Source of the DNA: Candidatus Avelusimicrobium pullarium
GTDB taxonomy: Bacteria > Elusimicrobiota > Elusimicrobia > Elusimicrobiales > Elusimicrobiaceae
Length of the DNA stretch: 64,000 nucleotides
Reading direction: 5' to 3'
Assembly (NCBI GenBank): GCA_944323745.1
Contig: CALUTQ010000001.1
Coordinates: forward strand, 62,001-126,000
Below the pieces are notes generated by a model, which had not been told where the DNA came from, did no database searches, and saw nothing but the letters and a program-made list of their open reading frames with translations. This document shows, one piece after another, positions 1 through 9,297 of the stretch (the first letter of the stretch is position 1; each line of letters opens with the position of its first letter). Position numbers and translations under genes: made by a program.

Positions 1-11
1 CGCATACGATA

Positions 12-1406
12 TCAATCATATTTTCCCTCCGCCAGTGCCGCTGCCCGGCCCACATAATTTTCAAGCCGCAGCGCACGCAGTTTGTTTTTTGTCTGTTCGT
101 CCACGGACAGACTTTCTATAAAATCGGTCAGCAAAGAAGCCGTCATTTCCTGCCCGCGGGTAAAGTCGCGCAGCGTTTCATATGCGTTTGCATAGCCTGC
201 CGCGCGCAAAATGGTTTGTATGCCTTCTGCAAGCACTTCGGGATGGGCCTGCAGTTCCCGCTTGGCAGCCAAACGGTTAAAATCAATTTTGCCCAACCCT
301 TTGCACAAAGACTGATAGGCCACCAAACAATAGCCGAACGCTACCGCCATATTGCGCAATACCGTAGAGTCCGACAAGTCCCGCTGCAAACGCGACTGCG
401 GCAGCTTTTGCGCAAAGAAAGCCAGCAAAGCATCCGCCAGCTGCAGGTTGCCTTCGGCATTTTCAAAATCAATGGGGTTTACCTTCTGCGGCATCGTGGA
501 AGAACCCACCTCTCCGCGGACGGTTTTCTGATGCACCAGCCCCGCCGAAATGTAGCGCCATATGTCTTGGCTGAAATCTTGCAAAATCACGTTTGCGCGG
601 CGGATATTGTCAAACAAAGCGGCGTAGCTGTCGCGGTTATCCACCTGGGTGGAAACGGGACTTAAATAAATTTTAATTTTGCGTCCGCGGTTTAACGCGC
701 GCACCAGGCGCTGGGCACAGCGCGGCCAGTTTACCTTGGCAAAAGCGGCGTAATGGGCGTTATAATTGCCCACCGCTCCGCCGAATTTGCAGGAAATTTG
801 CCGCGTCTTCAGCTCGGCAATCTGCAGGGCCAGCCGCTGGGCAAACACGCGTATTTCTTTGCCAAATGTGGTAGGCACGGCCGGCTGGCCGTGCGTGCGG
901 GCCAGCATAACGGAGCGCGCTTCTTTTTTGGCCAGACGTTCCAGCTCTTTTTGCAGTTTTTCCAACGTCGGAAGCAGCGCCTTTTCCAACCCGTCGGCCA
1001 GAAGCAGTGCATAGGCAACGCTGTTGACGTCTTCGCTGGTAAGGGCAAAATGCAGCCAGTTCAGGCGGTCTTTTAAAGAGGTTTTTTGCAGGCGCAGTTT
1101 TAAATAATATTCCACGGCTTTTACGTCGTGGCGGGTGGCGGCAATGCCATTTAAACCCGTAAATTCAAGTGCGCGGATATCGGACAAGTCTTTATCCTGC
1201 AGGGTGCAAACGGTTTGCAGGATGCGTTTTTCCTGCTGAGTTAAACTTTTAAATTTGGGAAGACGCAGAGAAGAAAGTATTTCAAACCAGGCACATTCCA
1301 CCCGCACGCGGGATGCAACAAAGGCGGCTTCGCTCATTACACTTCTGAGCGCGCCCAGTCTGCCGCTATAGCGGCCGTCCAACGGGCACAGCGCCGATGT
1401 TTCCAT
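12..1406 (-). CDS. purB: Adenylosuccinate lyase
   Basis: Adenylosuccinate lyase of purine synthesis: it cleaves SAICAR and adenylosuccinate, releasing fumarate. The 464-residue length and the sequence resemble the E. coli-type enzyme. The fumarate-lyase signature GSSTMPQKVNP lies near residue 301, followed by IDFENAEGN. RTHGQP near residue 170 carries the catalytic-region His, and TSEDVN is near 123. The usual MPHK is MPQK here, within the tolerance of the superfamily signature. The stop codon lies just inside the window edge. No Shine-Dalgarno sequence is visible; an extended -10 (TGC-TAAAAT) ends six bases before the ATG, which suggests a leaderless mRNA. Confidence 0.96.
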   Translation of the reverse strand: METSALCPLDGRYSGRLGALRSVMSEAAFVASRVRVECAWFEILSSLRLPKFKSLTQQEKRILQTVCTLQDKDLSDIRALEFTGLNGIAATRHDVKAVEYYLKLRLQKTSLKDRLNWLHFALTSEDVNSVAYALLLADGLEKALLPTLEKLQKELERLAKKEARSVMLARTHGQPAVPTTFGKEIRVFAQRLALQIAELKTRQISCKFGGAVGNYNAHYAAFAKVNWPRCAQRLVRALNRGRKIKIYLSPVSTQVDNRDSYAALFDNIRRANVILQDFSQDIWRYISAGLVHQKTVRGEVGSSTMPQKVNPIDFENAEGNLQLADALLAFFAQKLPQSRLQRDLSDSTVLRNMAVAFGYCLVAYQSLCKGLGKIDFNRLAAKRELQAHPEVLAEGIQTILRAAGYANAYETLRDFTRGQEMTASLLTDFIESLSVDEQTKNKLRALRLENYVGRAAALAEGKYD

Positions 1407-1412
1407 AAATAT

Positions 1413-1421
1413 ATTTTAGCA
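1413..1421 (-). promoter_or_regulatory. Extended -10 promoter of purB, leaderless type
   Basis: On the minus strand TGC-TAAAAT is followed by exactly six bases and then the purB ATG. A start site 6-8 bases after the -10 would fall on the start codon. No ribosome binding site is present. Confidence 0.5.
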
Positions 1422-1457
1422 AATTACAGGAGATTTCTTGCGCAAGGATAACCGATT

Positions 1458-2219
1458 TCAGTGTTCGTTTTTTTCCATTAACTGCGCGCCACCGTTATCA
1501 TTGGTAAAAACGGTAAACACGGGCGGCTGCAGCAGGGTTTTGCCCCATACAAAGGTTTCGGCCGCCCCTACGGCGTTAAGCGCTACCACACGCCGGCCGA
1601 TAAATACTGGCTCCCCTATTTGCCGCTCACGCAAAACATTATGCAGCGTAAATTGGTCTGCTTCGTCTTTCATCGTGCAAAAGCGGTAATGTTCCCGCCC
1701 GCAAAACACAAAATTCTGTGCAGCCAATGAAACGGCATTGCCGGCTTCGTCCCGCTGCAGCTGCCCCTGTGCGTCTTCCTCCGCAAAAACGAGCAGCACT
1801 GCCGGTTCCACCGAGTCAAATTGCATTGGGGGCAAGTCCCAATAAATAAAACGGCCGGCGCTTTGGGGCAGCCCGCCCGCATAATTTAGGGTTTTCCCGT
1901 CGTGAAAATGCAGCGATATTTTTTGCACTTTTCCGTCGGTACCCAATGAAGCGGGCAAAAGCAAACAATTGCCGTGGGATACCACCCGCTTTTCCCCGTT
2001 GACCAGCACGCCTTTGCAAAGCCGTGAGGCGCTTTGCCCTCTTTCATTTTGCCAGAAAATTTTAATTTGCACCACACTGCTGCGCGCTGCATTTAAGGCG
2101 GTGTTCTGCACACTTTGATGCAATGCTTTTTCCAGTTGTTCGGCCGCTTCCAACCCGCCCCCGTAAACATAAGGGGACAGAAAAAACAAACCGCTCAGTA
2201 ACAAAAAGAAACGCTTCAT
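1458..2219 (-). CDS. Secreted protein, degenerate trypsin-like fold (paralog 1)
   Basis: Exported protein of unknown function, 253 residues from the ATG at 2219. I chose that start because GGAGAAAAAG precedes it and a Sec signal peptide (MKRFFLLLSGLFFLSP) begins there; an in-frame start 42 bases upstream lacks both. The mature part has SSVVQI, LCKGVLVNG, VVSHGNC and GEPVFIGRRVVALN. These are placed like the beta-strand, TAAHC and GDSGGP regions of trypsin-like proteases, but Asn stands where the catalytic His should be and the GDSGG serine is missing. It is paralogous to the next gene (shared SSVVQI, LCKGVL, GEPVFIG, FTxDNGG). The trypsin relationship is inferred from motif order only. Confidence 0.75.
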   Translation of the reverse strand: MKRFFLLLSGLFFLSPYVYGGGLEAAEQLEKALHQSVQNTALNAARSSVVQIKIFWQNERGQSASRLCKGVLVNGEKRVVSHGNCLLLPASLGTDGKVQKISLHFHDGKTLNYAGGLPQSAGRFIYWDLPPMQFDSVEPAVLLVFAEEDAQGQLQRDEAGNAVSLAAQNFVFCGREHYRFCTMKDEADQFTLHNVLRERQIGEPVFIGRRVVALNAVGAAETFVWGKTLLQPPVFTVFTNDNGGAQLMEKNEH

Positions 2220-2287
2220 CTTTTTCTCCGTTTTAATGGGCAGAGCCTTCTTACGGCACAATATTCCTTAATCTGGTCAAATAAATT

Positions 2288-3049
2288 TTACAGGTTTTTT
2301 AATATCTCCCCGCCGTTATCCTTAGTAAAAGAAAGAAACAGCGGTCGGCGGAACGGATAACTAAGGTTAAAGCCTTCATCGCCGCCGGCTATATTCAGGG
2401 CGATCAGGCGCTTGCCGATAAAAACGGGCTCGCCCAATTGTCTTTCGGTCAGCGCGCCGCGCAACGTAAAACCCGTGTTTGCCAGCGCAAAAGCTCCAAA
2501 CTCCCACCCGCGTTTGCCGTGGAATACAAACTCCTGTTCCTCAACAGGCAGGGCCTTTCCCTCCAAATCGTAACCCATATGTCCCGTTACGTTATTATTG
2601 TCCGCTACGGAAAGCTCTGCAAATTCTATATCTTCCAAAGACACCCAGTACGGCATATCCCAATAAATAAAAGATTTGGCACGTACCGGCATTTGTTCAA
2701 AACCGATAATATAGCCGTTTGAAAAATTAAAGAAAATCTTTTCTATTTTGGCATCCTGCACGGCTTGTTCGGGTTTGCAAAGACAATTAGCCGGCGCCAC
2801 CAGCTGCCGCCCTTCATTAATCAGCACCCCTTTGCAAAGCGCACGCACCGAATTGCCGCCGCTGCCCTGCCAGAAAAACTCTATTTGCACCACACTGCTG
2901 CGCGCTACGGAAAGAGCCGCATTTTCCGCTTTTTCTTCTATAGCCTGCTGCAGGCGCTGCACCAAAAGCGGGTCTTCCTGCGGGGCAGCAGCCCACACGC
3001 AGGAAAAAACGAAAAGAAACAAAAAAGCAAAAGTCATCTGTTTTCTCAT
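2288..3049 (-). CDS. Secreted protein, degenerate trypsin-like fold (paralog 2)
   Basis: Exported 253-residue protein with a Sec signal peptide (MRKQMTFAFLFLFVFSCVWA) and a strong ribosome binding site (GAGAGG, six bases before the ATG). It shares the whole architecture of its downstream neighbour: SSVVQIEFFWQ, LCKGVLIN, LVAPANC, YWDMP, GEPVFIGKRLIALN and a C-terminal FTKDNGG. As in the neighbour, the putative catalytic His of the TAAHC region is Asn and the nucleophile motif is replaced, so it is unlikely to be a protease. The pair looks like a tandem duplication that has diverged. Function unknown; a binding role or a role as regulatory pseudo-enzyme is possible. Confidence 0.78.
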   Translation of the reverse strand: MRKQMTFAFLFLFVFSCVWAAAPQEDPLLVQRLQQAIEEKAENAALSVARSSVVQIEFFWQGSGGNSVRALCKGVLINEGRQLVAPANCLCKPEQAVQDAKIEKIFFNFSNGYIIGFEQMPVRAKSFIYWDMPYWVSLEDIEFAELSVADNNNVTGHMGYDLEGKALPVEEQEFVFHGKRGWEFGAFALANTGFTLRGALTERQLGEPVFIGKRLIALNIAGGDEGFNLSYPFRRPLFLSFTKDNGGEILKNL

Positions 3050-3129
3050 AATATCCTCTCTGTCTTCATTATTTCATCTTTTCCAAAATAACACAAGAGA
3101 CAAAAGTCCTATTTACAAATAGGTCTTAA

Positions 3130-3160
3130 TATACAAAAAAACGGCCCCGAAGGGCCGTTT
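3130..3160 (-). terminator. Terminator of the efflux operon
   Basis: AAACGGCCC / GGGCCGTTT stem with a four-base loop (3139-3160), followed on the minus strand by a T-rich run, just after the outer-membrane channel gene. Confidence 0.85.
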
Positions 3161-3177
3161 CTGAAATCAGGCATTTT

Positions 3178-4779
3178 TTATTTGGTCGCAGAAGAAGACA
3201 TATCCGTCTTTTTGCTGTCTTCTTTTGAGGCAGGAACCGGCGATTCTTTTGCCGCAGGCGCTTTGGGCTGCACCTCTGTCTGTTCCGTTAAAGCGGGTGC
3301 CGTTTCCGGCTGCGTGGCTGCGGCGGCACGCTGCTGTTCTTTTTGGGCTTCAAAAGCCGCCTGTTCGGAAGCTATCTGCGCTTCAAAAGGGCCGAAACCG
3401 CACTTTTCGTCCCAGCCGCCGCCGAAGGCTTTGGCCAGGCTGATTAAAGCCAACAGTTCATTTTGGCGCGCCGAGGCCAAATTCATTTCCGCCTGCAGCA
3501 AATTGCGTTCCACATCCAGCAGTTCCATCGTGCCGATCAAGCCGGCATCTTCCTGCTTTTTGGTCAGCTCATAGCCGCGGCGCAACGACTGGGTTTGTTT
3601 GAGCAGAATTTCAAACATTTCCCGATTGATGCGGTTACTGTTCAAGGCATCCAGCGCTTCTTTAAACGCATTTTGCACGGTTTGTTCGTAAGCGGCCAGC
3701 ATTTCTTCATACTGGGCTTTAGCCGCTTTGTTTTGGGCAACAATGCGCCCACCCGCAAAAATAGGCTGCATTACTTGGCCGGCAAACGCCCACAGCCCCG
3801 AGGTTCCGCGGAAAAGTTCATTCAGCTGCGGGCTGGCATAACCGGCCGCGCCGGTAAGCGAAATGTCGGGGAAGTACGCCGCACGCGCCGCACCGATGCG
3901 GGCATTGGCAGCAATCAGTTGGCCTTCTGCACTGCGTACGTCCGGCCGGTTAGCCAAAAAACGGGAAGGAATTCCTTCCGGCACAACGGGCATAACGACT
4001 GCGTCGCGCAGATGCCCTTGGCGTTCTTCAAACCCTTGCACAATTTCGCGCGGGGAGCGCCCCACCAGCACCGACAAGGCCGTTTCCGTCGTTTTGACGG
4101 AAAGTTCCAGTTGCTTGGCCGTAGCGGCAACGGAGTACATATCCGCTTCTATACGCCGCAAGTCCACTTCCGTGGCGTAGCCGGCATTATAGCGGCTGGT
4201 GTAAATGCGCACGCTCTCTTGGCGCGTGGCCAAGGTGCGGCGGGCAATTTCCAGCTGGGCATCCAACGTGCGCAGCGTAAAATAGGTGGAAGCCACCTGT
4301 GCCGTTAAAGACAACAGCACCGTGTCTTTGGCGGCCATTGTGGAAAGCAAGTCTGCGCGGGCCGCTTCGCTCAAGCGGCGGTATTTGCCCCACAAGTCCA
4401 ATTCAAAAGACGCCACAATCGTACCCGTGCTCAGCGTTTGGCCGGAACCGTAATAATTGCCGGCTCTGCCGCTGCCGCCTTGGGCGGCAATGGTAGGCAG
4501 CTGATCCGCCACGGCCGTTGTTACCGCCGCGCGGGCCTGGTCTACGCGGGCCACGGCTTGGCGCAAGTCCTTATTAAAAAGCAGGGCTTCAGTTTCCAGC
4601 TTATTAAGCTCGGGGTCTTCAAACATTTCCCACCACTGGTAGTTTTGAAAAATGCTATATTCTTCGCCGCTTTGCTGGGCAGGCAAGTCCAAATCAGGGC
4701 GTTTGTAGTTTGGCCCCATCATACAGCCCGACAGCAACGCCGCGCACGAAAAAACACAGACCAATTTTTTAAATATCAT
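3178..4779 (-). CDS. RND efflux outer-membrane channel lipoprotein (OprM/NodT family)
   Basis: Outer-membrane factor of a tripartite efflux pump. The N-terminus is a lipoprotein signal with the lipobox LLSGC (Cys at residue 19), then GPNYKRPDL typical of NodT/OprM proteins. Two TolC-type repeats follow, including the LANRPDVRSAEGQL segment near 280 and a second repeat to about residue 460. The last 60 or so residues form an Ala/Glu/Lys/Pro-rich tail not needed for the channel fold, which brings it to 533 residues, longer than usual. It overlaps the 3' end of the RND gene by 11 bases, so the three genes form one operon. Confidence 0.93.
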   Translation of the reverse strand: MIFKKLVCVFSCAALLSGCMMGPNYKRPDLDLPAQQSGEEYSIFQNYQWWEMFEDPELNKLETEALLFNKDLRQAVARVDQARAAVTTAVADQLPTIAAQGGSGRAGNYYGSGQTLSTGTIVASFELDLWGKYRRLSEAARADLLSTMAAKDTVLLSLTAQVASTYFTLRTLDAQLEIARRTLATRQESVRIYTSRYNAGYATEVDLRRIEADMYSVAATAKQLELSVKTTETALSVLVGRSPREIVQGFEERQGHLRDAVVMPVVPEGIPSRFLANRPDVRSAEGQLIAANARIGAARAAYFPDISLTGAAGYASPQLNELFRGTSGLWAFAGQVMQPIFAGGRIVAQNKAAKAQYEEMLAAYEQTVQNAFKEALDALNSNRINREMFEILLKQTQSLRRGYELTKKQEDAGLIGTMELLDVERNLLQAEMNLASARQNELLALISLAKAFGGGWDEKCGFGPFEAQIASEQAAFEAQKEQQRAAAATQPETAPALTEQTEVQPKAPAAKESPVPASKEDSKKTDMSSSATK

Positions 4780-7700
4780 GCAAAGCCTCCGCTTTCGCCC
4801 CTTCTGCCTCGGGGTCGTTTTTTTCTTTCCAACCGCCGGAAATCAAATAGAAAAACAGCGGGATAAACATAGGAGCAATAGCCGTTGCGCCCAACATACC
4901 GAACACCACGGCCGTGCCGATGGAGTGGCGGCTGGCCGCACCGGCGCCGCTGCTGACAGCCAGCGGCACGCAGCCCAAAATGAACGCCAAAGACGTCATA
5001 ATAATGGGGCGGAAGCGCAGTTTGATAGCTTGCAGGGCCGCTTCATAAGCGGTGGCCCCTTGCTCGCGCACCAGCACGGCAAATTCCACAATCAAAATAG
5101 CGTTTTTGGCTGCCAAACCCACCAAGGCCACCAACGCGATTTGAAAGTAAATATCGTTATCCAACCCGCGCATATATGTACCCAACAAAGCGCCAAAGAT
5201 ACCAAACGGCACTGCCAAAATGACCGCAAACGGAAGCCCCCATTTTTCATACTGGGCCGCCAAAATGAGGAACACGACCAGCATACCCAAAAGCAAGGCG
5301 ATGGTGGAGGAACTGCCGGTAATAGTTTCCTGATAGGTGGTACCCGTCCAGGCCAAGGTATATTCTTCGCCCAGGGTTTCACGGGCTACTTCTTCCATAG
5401 CGGCAATAGCCTGGCCGGAGCTGTAGCCGTCGGCCGGCGTGGCCATTACTTTAGCCGCCGGAAACGCATTAAAACGTTCCACCATATCCGGCCCTAACAT
5501 CGGCGTAAGCGTAACAAAGGCAGACAGCGGCACCATATCGCCGGAGTTGGAACGCACATAAATTTCCCCCAATTGTTCGGGGCGGGCGCGGTAATCGCCT
5601 TCCGCCTGCATCATCACTTTAAAACTGCGGCTGAACTTGGTGAAATCGTTCACGTACGCCGTGCCGAATGTGCCCTGAATGGTGGCGTAAAGCTCCGACA
5701 AAGACACATTTCTGGCCATTGCCTTGATTTCATCCACTTTCAAATTATACTGCGGCGTAGCGGCGGAAAAAGTGGTGCTCACGCTGGCCAGTTCCGGCCG
5801 TTTTTGGGCCGCGGCAATAAACTCTTGCGTTTTGGCTTCCAGCGCGCTGCTGCCTTGGCCGGAACGGTTCTGCACGTAGCCTTCCAAACCGCCGGTGGTG
5901 CTCATACCCATAACCGGCGGCGGGTTAAACGGCATAACCAAAGCACCCGGAATCTGGCCGGCACCCAATTTGCCTATCGTGGCCACCAGCCCGAAGGAAG
6001 ACAGCTCTTTGGTTTTGCGTTCGTCCCACGGCTTTAAGGAAATAAAAGAAGCAATAGAGCTGCTTTTCATCGTGCTGCTGAGCATATCATAACCGGCAAA
6101 CGTCATTTCTTCCTGTACGGCAGGTTGTGCCAAAACAATTTCTTCCAGTTGTTTAGCCACCTGCTGCGTATTGGACAAAGAAGTGGACGGATCCAGCATC
6201 GTAGCCACCATCAACATACCCTGGTCTTCATCGGGCAACAAGCTGGTAGGCACTATTTTAAGCAAACCGAAAGCCGCCGCCCAAATAAGCACAATCACCA
6301 ACAACGCCACCGGAATGCGCCGCAGGAAAAAGCGGGCCACCCCTGTATATTTATCGGTTACTTTTACAAACCATTGGTCAAATTTATAGAAAAAACCGCT
6401 GGTGCGGGGCTTCATATCTTTAAGCAACAGCACACACAAAGCCGGCGTCAGCGTCAAAGCCACCAAGCCGGAAATGATAACGGACACGGCAATCGTAATG
6501 GCAAACTGCTGGTACATCACCCCGGTAAAACCGCCCATAAACGCCACCGGCACAAACACCGAACACAGCACCAGCACAATGGCAATAACGGGGCCGGTTA
6601 CTTCGTCCATCGCTTTAATGGTGGCTTCTTTGACGGGCAGATGTTCATCGTGCATAATACGTTCCACGTTTTCAATAACTACGATGGCGTCGTCCACCAC
6701 AATACCGATGGCCAGCACCAACCCGAACAGGGTTAACGTGTTAATGGAAAAACCCATCAGCATCATACCGGCAAAAGCACCTACAATGGACACCGGCACG
6801 GCCAAGCAAGGAATCAGCGTGGCGCGCCAGTCGTGAAGGAACAGATACATTACCAAGAACACCAAAATCATTGCTTCAATAAGCGTATGAATTACTTCTT
6901 TAATAGAAGCGTTTACAAATAAGGTGGTGTCGTAGGCTACTTTATATTCAATGCCTCCCGGGAAATTGGCCGCCAATTCTTTCATCCGTTTGTCCACGGC
7001 TTTGGCGGTAGCTACGGCATTGGCACCCGGGGAAAGGAAAATACCGATAGGTACAGCCGGCTGATTGTTGTAATTGCCCGAAAATTCATACGTCTGGCTG
7101 CCCAGTTCCACACGGGCCACGTCTTTTAAACGCAGCGAGGTGCCGTCCTCGTTGGCGCGTAAAATAATTTCTTCAAACTCTTCCGGCGTTTTTAAACGGC
7201 CCGGCGCTACAATGGTGTACATTCTGTCCACCGACTGCGTTAAAGGCGGCTGGCCGATTTTGCCCGCGGCACGCTGCGTATTTTGCGCTTGTACGGCGGC
7301 CATTACATCCGAAACGGACACGCCCAGCTGGCTCATTACATCGGGTTTGAGCCAAATGCGGATAGAATAGTCGTTGGCGGACATTACTTGTGCGTCCCCC
7401 ACGCCGTTGATACGTTTTAAATCGTCCACCACGTTGACCAAAGCATAGTTGCCAATATATGTAGTGTCATACACTTTGGAAGGGGAGTACATTGTAATCA
7501 ACTGCAGCATAGAAGACGATCTTTTTTCTACTGTCACCCCGTAACGGCGTACGTCTTCCGGCAACGAAGTGGTGGCTGCCTGCACGCGGTTGTTGACGTT
7601 AATCATCGCCTGGTCCGGATCGGTGCCTACTTCAAAATACACCATCAGGCTCATATCCCCGTTGGCAGCGGAGGTGGAGTTCATATAAAGCATATCTTCC

Positions 7701-7918
7701 ACCCCGTTTACCTGCTGTTCAATAGGCGCAGCCACCGTATCGGCAATTACTTCCGGGCTGGCGCCGGGGTATTGGGCAGACACCTGCACGGAAGGGGGTG
7801 TTAAGTCCGGATACTGCTCTATAGGCAGCGTGGTAATAGACACAATACCCGCCAGCAAAATAAGCAGGGAAATAACGGTTGAAAAAATGGGACGGTTAAT
7901 GAAAAATTTGGAAAACAT
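4769..7918 (-). CDS. RND multidrug efflux inner-membrane transporter (HAE1/AcrB family)
   Basis: Proton-driven hydrophobe/amphiphile exporter of 1049 residues, the normal length for AcrB/MexB. The N-terminus MFSKFFINRPIFSTVIS is characteristic. TM4 carries the proton-relay Asp pair in AIGIVVDDAIVVIENVER near residue 410, and the twelve-helix, two-porter-domain layout is intact through the final FxPLFF region. The adaptor gene lies nine bases upstream and the channel gene overlaps downstream. The substrate cannot be told from the sequence. Confidence 0.96.
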   Translation of the reverse strand: MFSKFFINRPIFSTVISLLILLAGIVSITTLPIEQYPDLTPPSVQVSAQYPGASPEVIADTVAAPIEQQVNGVEDMLYMNSTSAANGDMSLMVYFEVGTDPDQAMINVNNRVQAATTSLPEDVRRYGVTVEKRSSSMLQLITMYSPSKVYDTTYIGNYALVNVVDDLKRINGVGDAQVMSANDYSIRIWLKPDVMSQLGVSVSDVMAAVQAQNTQRAAGKIGQPPLTQSVDRMYTIVAPGRLKTPEEFEEIILRANEDGTSLRLKDVARVELGSQTYEFSGNYNNQPAVPIGIFLSPGANAVATAKAVDKRMKELAANFPGGIEYKVAYDTTLFVNASIKEVIHTLIEAMILVFLVMYLFLHDWRATLIPCLAVPVSIVGAFAGMMLMGFSINTLTLFGLVLAIGIVVDDAIVVIENVERIMHDEHLPVKEATIKAMDEVTGPVIAIVLVLCSVFVPVAFMGGFTGVMYQQFAITIAVSVIISGLVALTLTPALCVLLLKDMKPRTSGFFYKFDQWFVKVTDKYTGVARFFLRRIPVALLVIVLIWAAAFGLLKIVPTSLLPDEDQGMLMVATMLDPSTSLSNTQQVAKQLEEIVLAQPAVQEEMTFAGYDMLSSTMKSSSIASFISLKPWDERKTKELSSFGLVATIGKLGAGQIPGALVMPFNPPPVMGMSTTGGLEGYVQNRSGQGSSALEAKTQEFIAAAQKRPELASVSTTFSAATPQYNLKVDEIKAMARNVSLSELYATIQGTFGTAYVNDFTKFSRSFKVMMQAEGDYRARPEQLGEIYVRSNSGDMVPLSAFVTLTPMLGPDMVERFNAFPAAKVMATPADGYSSGQAIAAMEEVARETLGEEYTLAWTGTTYQETITGSSSTIALLLGMLVVFLILAAQYEKWGLPFAVILAVPFGIFGALLGTYMRGLDNDIYFQIALVALVGLAAKNAILIVEFAVLVREQGATAYEAALQAIKLRFRPIIMTSLAFILGCVPLAVSSGAGAASRHSIGTAVVFGMLGATAIAPMFIPLFFYLISGGWKEKNDPEAEGAKAEALHDI

Positions 7919-7927
7919 ACAGTCCTC

Positions 7928-9241
7928 TTAGTTGTGGTGGCCCAACAGCGCATCCGTCACGGCATCGCCGGTGCGTTGATTTTCGGAGGCAATGTCCTGC
8001 GTGTCCGGCGCGACGTTGTTGCTGATAGCCTGGTCAAATTTGCCCACATTTTCGGCCGTGGCCGTGCTGGGAGTAACGGTTTGAGCGTAAGAAGGAACTT
8101 CAAAAGGCTGCATTTGCGGCGCCACCTTCATCCCCGGGCGAATTTTAATCAAACCGGCAGACACAACCGTTTCGCCGCCTTTTAACCCTTTGCTGACGAT
8201 GTACATATCGTCCTGCAATTGAGCTTCAATCGGCTGGGCTTGGGTGGTGCCGTCTTCGGCCACGATATAAACCAAATTGCCCGTAGGCGTGCTTAACACG
8301 GCAGAGGACGGAATAAGCACCGCGTCTTTATACGTAGCACCCACCAGACGCACCCGTACAAACTGGCCGGGCATCAGCATACGCTGGTTTTTGGGGTTCG
8401 GGAATTCCGCCTTAATAGCCAGCGAGGAGGTTTTGGCGTCTTCGGTGCTGTCAAAGAAAATGATGGTTCCTCTTTCGGGGTAGACGCGCCCGTCGGAGGT
8501 AATGGCTTCTACATACAGCGGGTGTTTGCCTTTGGCGTCCAGCACAATCGTGCCGGAAAGATAGCCGCTGGCCAATTTATAAAACTGGGCGCTGGGCATA
8601 GAAAAGTTAGCCCACAGCGGATCTATTTGCACCATCGTGGTAAGCAAGCCGTTGCCCGTGGGGGAAACCAGGCTGCCCACGGACTGGGCTTCTTTGCCGG
8701 TAATACCCGAAATAGGCGCCAGCACGCGCGTATATTCCAAATTGATTTTGGCCTCGTTCACGCCGGCCTGCGCCACTTTTACGCTGGCCTGTGCCGCTTC
8801 ATAGGCAGACAAAGAATCGTCATAATCTTTCTGGCTGACGGCATTGTCGGCGCGTAATTTTTTCATACGTTCATAATCGCGGCGAGTGCGGTTTTCTTCG
8901 CTGCGGGCCTGCGCCAAAGAGCCTTCGGCGCGCTGCAGGGCGACTTCATATTCTTTGGGATCTATCTGAAAAAGCTGCGTTCCTTTTTTAACATAGGCGC
9001 CTTCGTCAAACAAACGGGCCTGCAAAATGCCGCCCACCTGCGCACGAACCTGAATTTCCAGAGAACCGGCCACCTGGGCGGGATACTCTATATTCCAGGG
9101 CAAATCGGTCTTAAGCACTTTGACGGCTTTGACAGGCATAGCCGCGCTGGCTTGTTGCTGTTCTTTTTTGCTGCACGCACCCAGCACGCCCAAACAGGCG
9201 GCCAATGCCGCTACAGCGCAAACACGCATTATTGTTTTCAT
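7928..9241 (-). CDS. RND efflux periplasmic adaptor (membrane fusion protein)
   Basis: Membrane fusion protein linking the RND pump to the outer-membrane channel, 437 residues. It has a lipoprotein signal (lipobox near LGAC, residue 23), the split lipoyl/biotinyl-like domain (VRAQVGGILQARLFDEG near 67 and APISGITG near 177), a coiled-coil hairpin between them, and the beta-barrel segment MLMPGQFVRVRL near 290. A polar tail of about 50 residues after residue 385 has no counterpart in typical AcrA proteins. It is first in the efflux operon. GAGAGG lies upstream of the ATG. Confidence 0.94.
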   Translation of the reverse strand: MKTIMRVCAVAALAACLGVLGACSKKEQQQASAAMPVKAVKVLKTDLPWNIEYPAQVAGSLEIQVRAQVGGILQARLFDEGAYVKKGTQLFQIDPKEYEVALQRAEGSLAQARSEENRTRRDYERMKKLRADNAVSQKDYDDSLSAYEAAQASVKVAQAGVNEAKINLEYTRVLAPISGITGKEAQSVGSLVSPTGNGLLTTMVQIDPLWANFSMPSAQFYKLASGYLSGTIVLDAKGKHPLYVEAITSDGRVYPERGTIIFFDSTEDAKTSSLAIKAEFPNPKNQRMLMPGQFVRVRLVGATYKDAVLIPSSAVLSTPTGNLVYIVAEDGTTQAQPIEAQLQDDMYIVSKGLKGGETVVSAGLIKIRPGMKVAPQMQPFEVPSYAQTVTPSTATAENVGKFDQAISNNVAPDTQDIASENQRTGDAVTDALLGHHN

Positions 9242-9281
9242 TCGTAACCTCTCGTTTATTTAACTTTTAAAAGCTTTTGTT

Positions 9282-9297
9282 TACCTACCGGTAAGTA
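9282..9297. promoter_or_regulatory. TetR-type operator-like palindrome at the efflux promoter
   Basis: TACCTACCGGTAAGTA is a near-perfect 16-bp inverted repeat (one mismatched pair) centred on CCGG, of the style bound by TetR-family repressors of efflux operons. A half-site with the same ACCGGTA core lies at 9327-9338. On the minus strand a TTGCGC / 17 nt / TAAAAT promoter ends just before the palindrome. No tetR-like gene is in the window, so the regulator would be encoded elsewhere. Confidence 0.45.
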
